A stretch of DNA of 64,000 bases. Origin: Paraphaeosphaeria minitans (taxonomy: Eukaryota > Ascomycota > Dothideomycetes > Pleosporales > Didymosphaeriaceae). Every line of letters starts with the position of its first letter. The first letter of the stretch is position 1. The notes below the pieces were generated by a model. It searched no databases. It was not told the origin of the DNA and was given only the letters and a program-made list of their open reading frames with translations. Location of the stretch: contig WJXW01000010.1 in assembly GCA_015832175.1 (NCBI GenBank), forward strand, positions 1,736,001-1,800,000, in the 5' to 3' direction. The translations under genes and the position numbers were made by a program. Below are positions 39,510-49,277 of this stretch, one piece after another.

Positions 39510-39747
39510 TGTTAGTTTGGCTTAATCTGTAATTAAGTATTTAAGGATTAATAGTATATTATTGTGTAAAGGGTAAGAAGTAGGTTTAATTAATTACATC
39601 TGGTCTATTATACAAAAGGGCACTAAGGGCTTTATAAAGTCTCTGCCTCTTAGCGCTAACCTAAGTAGTGGGTCCTTATACAGGTCCCTATAGGTAGGTA
39701 GGCCCCCACTTCAGCCAGTGCTACTTATACGATAAACTATACGGACA
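39510..39747 (-). repeat. 5' LTR of copia 1
   Basis: 238 bp, TGTTAGTTTGGC...ACTATACGGACA on the plus strand, followed by TTATT. It is less mutated than the 3' LTR at its ends. Confidence 0.93.
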
Positions 39748-41851
39748 TTATTAGATAATAAGACAAGCAGGACTTATAATATTAGAGAAAAAAGTACCCC
39801 ATATTATCTATATCGCGAATAAATCCCTAATGCCTAAGACACCTTAGATATACTAGAAGGTTACTACTATAATAATAGTCTAAAGATATAGAGAGAAATT
39901 TACCTTAGATGTCTTACTAGGATCTAAGTATAAGTTAGTTATAGGATTACCTTAGTTAATAATACACAACCTACAGATTAACTAGGGTACAAAGAAAATA
40001 TTATTTAAACGCTATAATATTATATTATAAGCAAAGCCTGTGCATTAACGAAAAATAATAGTAGATAAGGGAGTTATTAATAATATAATACTATAATAAA
40101 CGGTTAAAAAACGAAAGCATACCTTAGTAGACACTAGTAGGAACTACTAGGTTAAAAAGTGTAATAAGGAGAAGAATAGCATACTCTTCACCTTACTAAG
40201 AGAGTATAGGAAATAGACACATATATTTACAGAAAAGGAAGGAAAAGTAAACCTACCTAAATATTAACCCTAGGATCTTACAATAGACCTAAAAGAAGAA
40301 AAAAACGCTACCCTTTAGACTACTATATAGTAAGATAGGAGAAGAACTCCTTAAAAAACGTAATTTCATTAATATAAACCTTAAGAAAGGATATATACAA
40401 CTATTAAAGTTACTAGCAGTAAGCCCTTTTATATTTATTAAGAAAAAAGAATAGATTAGATAGACTATATATCAACTACTAATAACTTAATAATATAATA
40501 ATAAAGAACTAATATCTACTACTAAACATTATAGAGTTACAAAATTAACTATCTTAAGCTAAGATATTTATAATAATAGATCTAAGGGACAGTTACCACC
40601 TTATATAAATTAAGAAAGGTGAAGAATAGAAAATAGTATTTTAATTACGCTATAGACTATTTAAATATAAGGTTATACCTTTTAGACTTATAAACGTACT
40701 AGCAGCTTTTATAGCACTTATTAATAACATACTTTACAAGCATCTAGACATATTTATTATTACGTATATAAATAATATTTTTATCTTTTCTAAAATAAGT
40801 TAGACTATACTATGTATGTATAGATAGTACTAGAAGCACTAGACAAAGTATACCTTTATGTTAAACTTAAGGAATATAAGTTTAACATTAAATAACTTAA
40901 ATTCCTAGGACACATTTCTACTATAGAAGGAATCGAGATAGCACTAAGTAAAGTTAAATATATTAGGAACTAGCTAATACTAAAGACAGCCAAGAACATC
41001 TAAGAATTTTTAGGATTCTATGAATTTAACTAACAATTTATTCAAGATTACGTAAAAGTTATAATACCCTTAATAAGTCTTATAAAGAAGGACGTACCCT
41101 TTAAATAGATAAATAAGTGTAGAATAGTATTCTAACTGCTTAAAATAGCATGTATTATAGAATCTATCCTTATTTATTTTAGAAGTGATAAACGACTACG
41201 CTTTACAATAAACACTAGCGATTTTACGCTAGGCGCCTACACTAAATAAAAACGTAATAGTAAATAGTACCTAATTACCTATTACTTATGCAAATTTAGT
41301 AACACTAAAACACAATATAATATACATAATAAAGAACTTTATACTATTATTAAAGCCTTAAAGCACTAAAGGATTTAGGCGCTTAGTTACTTAACGCTAG
41401 AAATTTATATAGATTATAAGAGCCTTCTAAGGTTCACAATAATAAAAGAACTTACACTATAGTAATAAAAATAATTATAAACTACTAGGCAGTATAAGTT
41501 TAAAATTATCTATATAGCTAGAAAAAAAAATAGTAGAGTAGACGCTCTTAGCTAATAAAGTAATCTAGTAGAAGAAAAGGTAAAAACCTTCTCTATAATC
41601 CTTTATAAAGCCAAAAATAGATCTCTAGAACTAATAGTAGAACTAAATTAACTTTTAGTAATTAACTAACAAGTTCTAGAACGTCTATAGACTAAGGTTA
41701 TCTAATAATACTATAATAACCATATATATAAACACCTAGGCATTATAAAAATAATAGAACTTATCTAAAGAAATTACACCTTTAAAGGAATTAAAGACGC
41801 TATAATAACTTATATCTATAAATATGCAGAATACTAGAGGAATAAATATAG
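39748..41851 (+). pseudogene. Chromovirus A reverse transcriptase, RNase H and start of integrase
   Basis: This continues the A polyprotein. The RT active site at 40765-40791 reads YINNIFIFS, where copy B keeps YIDDILVFS, so both catalytic Asp were lost through G-to-A. RNase H is at about 41200-41440 (INTSDFTLGAY at its start). The zinc-binding start of integrase, near 41720-41845, includes HLGIIKIIELI and YAEY.RNKYS. The second copia insertion (41852) follows directly. Stops are TAG/TAA. Confidence 0.78.
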
Positions 41852-42163
41852 TGTCCGTACAGTTTATTGTACAAATAGCACTAAGTAAAATAGGCGCCTA
41901 CCTACCTATGGGGACCCACACAAGGACCCACTACTTAGGTTAGCGCTAAGAGGCAGAGACTTTATAAGGCCCTACCTACCTATAAGAACCCGGATAAGGA
42001 CCCACTACTTAGGTTAGCGCCAAGAGGCAGAGACTTTATAAGGTCCTTAGTGCCCCTTTATATAATAGACAAGACGTAATTAATTAAACCTACTTCTTAC
42101 CTTTTACACAATAGTATACTATTAACCCTTAAATGCTTAATTATAGATTAAGCTAAACTAATA
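41852..42163 (+). repeat. 5' LTR of copia 2 with 74-bp tandem duplication
   Basis: 312 bp = 238 + 74. Units 41897-41970 and 41971-42044 are near-identical, and each contains the TATA box (GACTTTATAAGG). It starts TGTCCGTACAG and ends CTAATA (from CCAACA). Confidence 0.9.
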
Positions 42164-43685
42164 CTAATTAGTAGTTAATTTTAATTAACTGTAAACTAGC
42201 AAGGTCTAAAGACAGAGCGCCCTATAAGCTAGATGCGTAGACTCTATATTATTACCTCTACTAGAGATTAAATTTTAGATTATATAATAAGTAGAAACAA
42301 AGCGCGCACATCTATAAAGAGTTATATAATCTAGTCTAAGCTATTCTACAGAAAAGAAAGGAGATAGTGAGTATATTCACAACCCTAAAAAATATATTGC
42401 ATAATTAAACTAGTAATACACTAATGCGATCTAGTTGCACAATTTAACAAGATAATAACATAGCACTAGAACTAGGAGACTTCCTAGAGGAATCTATATA
42501 AGAAGGAATCGCACAATAAGCTACCTAGGAGGATAACTTAGAATAGCTTTAATAAGTAGAGGAAGTAACAAATATTAAGGCTATTACCTTAAGAGGAGAG
42601 ATCGCACAAAAGTACTAGGTAGATAGAGTAGATCTACACAGCTACCTACCCCCTTCTCTAAAATAGCTAAACACTTATATAGTGTATATAATTACGCAAT
42701 ATCGCGTAAGTAGCCTTAAAAGTAAAGAGGTAATCTCTTCTTTTACTAAAGATTTTAATAACTAAAAGGAGAGAACTTTTAATAAAATTAGTTATGTAGT
42801 AAGAAGGGAGCTTATTACTTTTCTTATAAAGGAAGGCTTTGTCGCTACTAATACTATAATAAAGGACATCTATATAAAGAAACTCTTTAAACTATTATAG
42901 CTTAACTATAAGCTATAGACCTTTTATATAATAATGCTATAACTGTAACCTAAACTACTTCGCGTAATCCTAATAATGTAACCTACACTATCTGCAGGTA
43001 ATATATATATATATAGAGCATAGCTAGGCCCTATCCCTATACTTGCAAGGATAGAGACACTATATATAAAGCTACACTAGTAGTAGTAGCCTAAAACCTA
43101 GACTACTTTTGCCTAATAAACTACATTATATAAAGAGGCTAGACACTCCTAGTCTTCTTAATAACTAGGAGATTATACTTTTATCTAGCTAGATAATATT
43201 ATCCTTAACTTTAAAGGAGAGCTAGAGGATAAAGACTATTATACAAAAGAGGAGGAAGATAAATAAGACTAATAGAGTAATAAAAAAGAAGCACAGAAGG
43301 CTACCTTATACCTTACTCCTACTGTATACCTTTATCGCACAACTAAGAGACATCCTTCTATACCTGCTTACTAAAACCTAGCGCTAAGCATATATTACTT
43401 AACACCCCACCTTTTATTTGCGCATAGAACATATATCTAGAAAGAGCCTTATTACGTAATGCAACTTTACTACTGTGCAAAGAGGTAAGGTAAAAACTAA
43501 GTAGGTTAGCTATTACTACCTATTTGCACAAGAGTAGGTATAAATAGGACCTCTACTATACAGCAACACTACACCTACCTTACAACCTATTCTAATAGGG
43601 GAAGGCTAACTATATAGATAGAAAAGGACAGGAAAAGGAAAGTATATAATAGATATAAGCTATTATATAAAAGAAAAATTACTAG

Positions 43686-43997
43686 TGTCTATACAGTTTA
43701 TTATATAAATAGCACTAAGTAAAATAGGGGCCTACCTACCTATAGGGACCTACATAAGGACCCACTACTTAGGTTAGCGCTAAGAGGCAGAGACTTTATA
43801 AGGCCCTACTTACTTATAAGGACCTGCACAAGAACCCACTGCTTAGGTTAGCGCTAAGAGGCAGAGACTTTATAAGGTCCTTAGTGCCCCTTTATACAAT
43901 AGACAAGACGTAATTAATTAAACCTACTTCTCACCCTTTACACAATAGTATACTATTAACCCTTAAATGCTTAATTACAGATTAAGCCAAACCAACA
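43686..43997 (+). repeat. 3' LTR of copia 2 with the same 74-bp duplication
   Basis: 312 bp with units at 43731-43804 and 43805-43878, in register with the 5' LTR. It starts TGTCTATACAG and ends ACCAACA. The shared duplication means it predates this insertion. Confidence 0.9.
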
Positions 43998-45002
43998 CAT
44001 AGTATATATCTTAAATATAGAGAGATGTAAGCAATTAGAATACTAATAGCACTATAGAAAAACATTACTATAAATTTTATTATAGGAATTCTAAACTCTA
44101 AGGATCTAACAATAGGAATTAAATACAATAGTATACCAGTAATAGTCTGCCAACTAACTAAGTATATTAAGCTTATTCTATGCCTTAAAAGAATAATAGT
44201 AAAGGAACTTACTTTTCTTATTCTAGACTAACTAATTAGATATTATAGAATCCTAAAAATAATTATTAGTAACAGAGACAAGCTCTTTACGTTAAATTAC
44301 TAGACAACGTTTATAGCCCTACTTAGAACAAAATAAAAGCTATTAACAGCTTACTATCTATAAATAAACAGATAGACAGAACGTATAAACTAAACTATAG
44401 AAACGTACCTACGCATCTACTATAATAGTTAGAAGAATAACTAGGTTTTACTACTACCTATACCATAGGTAGCCTATAATAATAAAGTATTAGTAGTATT
44501 AGGACATACACTATTTTATATAAACTATAGAAGACACCTACATTTTTTTAATTAACAATTTCCTACAATAATTAAAGCAAAAGAAGCCATAGATATAGTA
44601 GAAAATATAAAGAAAATACACTAACAACGCTAAGAGAACCTTAAAAAAGCTTAGTAGTAATTAATTTCATACTAAAATTAAAAACGTAAAATAGGACCTT
44701 AGCTAAAGAAGGGGGATAAAGTATATCTACTTACAAAGAACCTTTAAACTTAGAAGAGAAAACACAAGAAACTAGATTATATTAAGGTTAGACTATTTTA
44801 CATTTCTAAGTAAATATTACTAGTAAACTATAAGTTAGAACTACCGCTGGATGTAAAAATACACCTAGTATTCCACGTATTACTACTAGAACTAGTAGAC
44901 CCTAATACACTAGTTAGAACCACCTTCTACCACAGAACTGAGAAAGAAAATAAATTTAAAGTTAAAAGAATTCTGGAATATAATTAGTATAATAACGCAT
45001 AC
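43998..45002 (+). pseudogene. Chromovirus A integrase core and first half of chromodomain
   Basis: This continues directly from 41851 when copia 2 is removed. The frame matches copy B 59700-60690, through the integrase catalytic core (for example the stretch around 44150-44520) to the start of the chromodomain near 44945 (KFKVKRILEYN). Copia 3 interrupts the chromodomain at the CATAC target (44998-45002). RIP stops are present. Confidence 0.75.
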
Positions 45003-45240
45003 TGTAGGTTTGGCTTAATCTATAATTAAGCATTTAAGGGTTAATAGTATACTATTGTGCAATAGGTAAGAAGTAGGTTTAATTAATTACGTCTAGTCTA
45101 TTATACAAAGGGGCACTAAGGGCTTTATAAAGTCTCTACCTCTTAGCGCTAACCTAAGTAGTGGGTCCTTGTGCAGGTCCCTATAGGTAGGTAGGCCCCT
45201 ATTTTACTTAGTGCTATTTGTACAATAAAGTGTATAGACA
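45003..45240 (-). repeat. 3' LTR of copia 3
   Basis: 238 bp, TGTAGGTTTGGC...GTATAGACA on the plus strand, preceded by CATAC. It has the single-unit (not duplicated) promoter segment. Confidence 0.92.
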
Positions 45241-45569
45241 CTAGTAACTTTTCTTTTATATAATGGCTTATATCTATTATACGCTTCCCTTTTCTATCCT
45301 TCTCTATTTATACAGTTAGCCTTCCCCTATTAGAATAGATTATAAGGTAGGTATAGTGTTGCTGTATAGTAGAAGTCCTATTTATACCTACCTTTGTGCA
45401 AATAGGTAGTAATAGCTAACCTACTTAGTTTTTACTCTACCCCTTTGTATAGTAGCAGAGCTGTATTACGTAATAAGGCTCTTTTTAGGCATATATTCTA
45501 TGCGTAAATAGAAGGTAGGGTGTTAAGTAATATAATACTTAGTGCTAGGTCTTAGTAAGTAGGTATAGA

Positions 45570-47653
45570 CAGATATCTTCTAGTTATATAATAAAGGTAT
45601 GTAGTAGAAGTAAGGTATAAGGTAGCTTTCTATACTTCTTCTTTATTACTCTATTAGTCTTATTTATCTTCCTCCTTTTTTATATAATAGTTTTCTTCCT
45701 CTAGCTCTCCTTTAAAGTTAAGTATGTATATTTATACATCTATAGTAGAAGGCTTATATTTATAGAAGTTATCGTATAATAATATATATTACCTTCTAGC
45801 TTACTAGGTATCTCTTAGTAAATAGTTAGTACACTAGTTTTCTTCTTTATAATATATAAAGTATTTCTACTTTGTATAAAAGCTTAAACCTCTAAAGTTA
45901 CCCCTTTCTTTTAGTTTAAAAGTTAATTTGCCTTTAGAGGGGCTAGATCCTCTTATATAATTAGGATTATTATATTATTAATTAGTGTAGTACACCTCTT
46001 TACTATCTTAGGGGAACTATAACTTCTTCCTATCTTTAGCAACTTAGAGTAACGCATAAAGGTTACTAAATAAGCCTTCTACTATATTTTTAGGGTTAAA
46101 TATAGCTTATTTAAAGTTAAGATAGCTGCAGTATGCTTATATAATAGTAGTGTATAGTTATAGTTTACTACTAAAGCCTTATCCAAAAGTTCTTTAAGCT
46201 AAGGTAAGCTTATTAATTATTACTTCTAGGGCCTCGTGCGATATAGTGGCTAGATTATCCCTTTTATAGCGTGCGAAGGTAAGAGTGGTCTAGTTTAGTA
46301 CTAATTATAATTAACACTAGTGTTAAAGTGCCTATTTAGTCTATTGTATATTTTATCCTATAGAAGTCCTAGTCTAATATTATAGAGGTAGAAGATGCTC
46401 GCATAATTAGAAAGGATTCCTAGAAAGATGTTTATATACTAGTCCTATAGTATACCTAGCCTATAGCATAGTTCTCTAAAGATTCTTACTTTATCTACTA
46501 GAATATTATACAGCCTACTAGTGTAGTTATTCTCTTTACTTTAAGCCTTCTAAAAGAGAATAATCTTGTCTAGCTAGATAGAAGCATAATCTCCTAGTTA
46601 TTAAAAAGACTAAGAGTGTCTAGCCTCTTTATATAATATAGTTTATTAGGTAAAAGCAGTCTAGGTTTCTAGCTACTGCCACTAGTGTAGCTCTATATAT
46701 AGTGTCTCTATTTTTGCACATATAGGGATAGGCCCTAGCTATGCTCTATATATATATATATTGCCTATAAATAGTGTAGGTTACATTATTAGGATTATAC
46801 GAAGCAGTTTAGATTATAGTTATAGTGTTATTATATAAAGGGTCTATAGCTTATAGTTAAGCTATAATATTTTAAAGAGTTTCTTTACATAGGTGTCCTT
46901 TATTATAGTATTAGTAGCGATAAAGCCTTCTTTTATAAAAAAAGTAATAAGCTCTCTTTTTACTATATAACTAATCTTATAAAGGTTTTCTTCTTCTAGT
47001 TATTAAGATCTTTAGTAAAAGAAGAGATTACCTTTTTACTTTTAAGACTACTTACGTAATATTACGCAATTATATACACTATATAAGTATTTAGCTATTT
47101 TAGAGAAGGGTGTAGGTGGCTGTATAGATCTACTCTATCTATCTAGTACTTTTATGCAATCTCTCCTCTTAAGGTAATAGCTTTAATATTTATTGCTTCC
47201 TCTACTTATTAAAGCTATGTTGCTTTATCTTCTTAATAAGGAGGTAGTATTAATTATTATACAACGTCTTTAGGTTATAGTTCTTCTAGGAAGTCTCCTA
47301 GTTTTAAGGCTATATTATTATTGTTGTCTTTTTTAGTTGTACAACGTGTTTATATTTAGTTATTGGTAGTTTAATCGTGCAACGTGCTTACGTTTAGTTG
47401 TTACTAGTTTAATTATGCGACGTGTTTTTTAGGGTTATAAGGGGGTTTACTATCTCCTTTCTTTTCTGTAGAATAGCTTAGACTAGATCGTGCGACTCTT
47501 TATAGATATACGCGCTTTGTTTCTACTTATTGTATAATCTGAAATTTAATCTCTAGTAAAAGTAATAATACAGAGCCTACGTATTTAGCTTGTAGGGCGC
47601 TCTGTCTTTAGACCTTACTAGTTTATAGTTAATTAGAATTAACTACTAATTAG
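45570..47653 (-). pseudogene. Gag and leader retained in copia 3
   Basis: This matches 37435-39509 of copia 1 almost throughout and 61892-63610 of copia 4. Gag is the capsid/nucleocapsid precursor; here it is the only gene left. It has many TAG/TAA stops now. The end at about 45570 is the deletion joint. Confidence 0.75.
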
Positions 47654-47895
47654 TTTAGGTTTAGCTTAATTTATAATTAAATATTTAAGGGTTAATAGTA
47701 TACTATTATGCAAAGGGTAAGAAGTAGGTTTGTTTAATTAATTTCGTCTAGTCTATCGTACAAAGGGGCACTAAGGACTTTATAAAGTCTCTGCCTCTTA
47801 GCGCTAACCTAAGCAGTGGGTCCTTATGCGGGTCCCTATAGGTAGGTAGGCCCCTATTTCACTCAGTGCTATTTGTACGATAAACTCTACGGACA
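47654..47895 (-). repeat. 5' LTR of copia 3
   Basis: 242 bp. It carries about 4 extra bases near 47732 relative to the 238-bp form. The left end reads TTTAGG for TGTTGG/TGTAGG, so its first bases are mutated. The right end is ACGGACA, followed by CATAC. Confidence 0.85.
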
Positions 47896-48019
47896 CATAC
47901 CTTATAAAATAGAAAGGTTACCTATATAGTAAAAACACCTAGGAACTAAAGAATAATCTACGAAACTATTAGTAAAAGATTAAAGAATTCTATTAAAAAC
48001 ATAAACATACCTAGCAGGA
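47896..48019 (+). pseudogene. Chromovirus A: second half of chromodomain and pol end
   Basis: The sequence continues from 45002: KGYLYSKNT.EL..NL matches the chromodomain of copy B at 60700-60780 (family form KWKGYPxSxNTWEPxxxL). Identity with B stops abruptly after KEFY (AAAGAATTCTA, about 47980), where the A-specific 3' cassette begins. Confidence 0.75.
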
Positions 48020-48520
48020 TTATAGTACTAACGCTATAGTGTCTACTATATTAAGAATTAACCACATTACTATAGAGTAAATAACAGTCACTACTGTAGC
48101 AGGATAATTAATAGTATCTATACTTGTATTCTTACTATCTACAGCCATTTCTGTAGCCACACACAACGTTTTCTTATAAGTACACTTTTTAGCCTAAGCT
48201 AGTATTTTCTTATTTTATAACAACTGCACTATTAGAAGAGACAACGCCTTTTTATTTTTTTTAACTTTCTTTTTATACTCTTTATAAGTTTTATCTAGCA
48301 ACAACTAGCTTATATCCACACACAAATAATCTAAGTAAACATATTTAGAACACTTTAAACCTAAATCTAGTATAATATAGTAAATAGAACCTTTAAAGCT
48401 ATAGTTAATATAAGGGTTCTCTATAATAATATTAGCTTCTTAGATCTTACAATATAGTAAATATTTTTAAGTAGTAGAGTCGCTAGGTATAATACTAATA
48501 GATATACTTATAGTAAGTAG
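48020..48520 (-). pseudogene. Antisense coiled-coil-like frame in the A-specific 3' cassette
   Basis: On the minus strand, opposite to pol, a frame runs about 165 codons with only about five TAG/TAA stops and one stretch of some 44 codons without any. Residues include IILDLGLKCSKYVYLDYLCV, then a lysine-rich part (KEYKKKVKKNKKAL) like a coiled coil, then ATEMAVDSKNTS. It ends with TAA at 48020-48022. The plus strand here is much more interrupted. The segment keeps more CpA/TpG than its surroundings. It resembles, by architecture only, small fungal repeat-associated proteins with a Cys-containing head and coiled-coil tail. Function unknown. B has a different frame at the same place. Confidence 0.55.
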
Positions 48521-48600
48521 GGTTAGTAAAATAACTTATATAATAAGGGCTAAGATCTAAGTATGTAATTTAGGATAAATCTATAAAAGAGAGGGGATAA

Positions 48601-49032
48601 TGTTAGGATCTAAAATCTACATAATAGCAAGAAGCTAGTGTTCTATCTAGTGGACGCGTAGTAGGGATTAAGTTGGGATTTAATACTAGCTACGCTTTAA
48701 ATAAAGAGGTTATATAACTACTCTCTATAGAGCGCTTAATTACTCTATACAGAGCATAATACACATAACTACTCTCTATAGAGAGCACTCTACAGAGCGC
48801 TCCCTATAGAGTGGCCTTTACTTAGTATATAGAAACGCAAGAATAAGCTTCTTATACTTATATTTAATCTATTTATTAATCTATTATTTAGATTCTAGTA
48901 GACTGAATTATTTAACTTATTACACTTAGTTAAGATACTAACATATTAAGAAGACTTTTTACCTTCTATAAATACTCCTGCCTAAGAACTAACTGTAACC
49001 CTTTAGGACTAGCTACCCTTTTAGATTTAATA
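48601..49032 (+). repeat. 3' LTR of chromovirus A
   Basis: 432 bp, TGTTAGGATC...TTTAATA, with the same palindrome cluster (48718-48814) as the 5' LTR. It is directly followed by GTATTTT, which belongs to fragment C. Confidence 0.88.
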
Positions 49033-49039
49033 GTATTTT

Positions 49040-49277
49040 TGTTGGTTTGGCTTAATCTGCAATTAAGCATTTAAGGGTTAATAGTATACTATCGTGCAAA
49101 GGGTAAGAAGTAGGTTTAATTAATTACGTCTTGTCTATCGTACAAAGGGGCACTGAGGGCTTTATAAAGTCTCTGCCTCTTAGCGCTAACCTAAGTAGTG
49201 GGTCCTTGTGCGGGTCCCTACAGGTAGGCAGGCCCCCACTTTACCCAGTGCTACTTGTACGAAAAACTGTACGGACA
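49040..49277 (-). mobile_element. Solo copia LTR in fragment C
   Basis: 238 bp, TGTTGGTTTGGC...GTACGGACA, with a perfect target duplication ATTTT (49035-49039, 49278-49282). It is one of the least mutated copies, with intact ends and many CpA/TpG steps. A 64-residue open frame across 49131-49325 is a by-product of this low damage and not a gene. Confidence 0.94.

Larger units (their letters stand above)
32625..39747 (-). mobile_element. Full-length Ty1/copia retrotransposon (copia 1) inserted in chromovirus A
   Basis: 7123 bp with 238-bp LTRs at 32625-32862 and 39510-39747 and a perfect target duplication TTATT (32620-32624, 39748-39752). It is coded on the minus strand: gag right, then protease, integrase, RT and RNase H leftwards, the copia order. 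It is the complete reference copy for the shorter copies at 41852 and 45003 and for the partial copy starting at 54166. RIP stops are everywhere. Confidence 0.95.
41852..43997 (+). mobile_element. Deleted copia derivative (copia 2) with enlarged LTRs
   Basis: 2146 bp with 312-bp LTRs at 41852-42163 and 43686-43997. Flanks are TATAG (41847-41851) and CATAG (43998-44002), one target duplication differing by a RIP-type C/T change. The interior has leader and part of gag, then jumps near 43350 to the 3' untranslated end, skipping protease, integrase, RT and RNase H. A further deletion of about 0.9 kb lies near 43190 inside gag. The main junction matches that of copia 3. Both LTRs carry the same 74-bp tandem duplication. 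Confidence 0.9.
45003..47895 (-). mobile_element. Gag-only copia derivative (copia 3)
   Basis: 2893 bp with LTRs at 45003-45240 and about 47654-47895 and a perfect target duplication CATAC (44998-45002, 47896-47900). The interior matches copia 1 at both ends, but at about 45567 it jumps from the equivalent of 33195 to that of 37435, removing about 4.24 kb, all of pol. The length agrees: 7123 minus 4240 is 2883. Gag and leader are kept (about 45570-47650, minus strand). It interrupts the chromodomain of A. Confidence 0.92.
30193..49032 (+). mobile_element. Chromovirus (Ty3/gypsy) A, split by three copia insertions
   Basis: LTRs at 30193-30622 and 48601-49032 enclose an internal region in four pieces: 30623-32624, 39748-41851, 43998-45002 and 47896-48600. 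They join without loss when the three copia insertions are removed, and they follow copy B base by base up to the chromodomain. Domain order is gag, protease, RT, RNase H, integrase, chromodomain, then a 3' cassette unrelated to that of B. Flanking pentamers (TAATC and GTATT) differ, so no target duplication is visible and the insertion site has been rearranged. It is heavily RIP-mutated, for example RT active site YINN. Confidence 0.88.
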
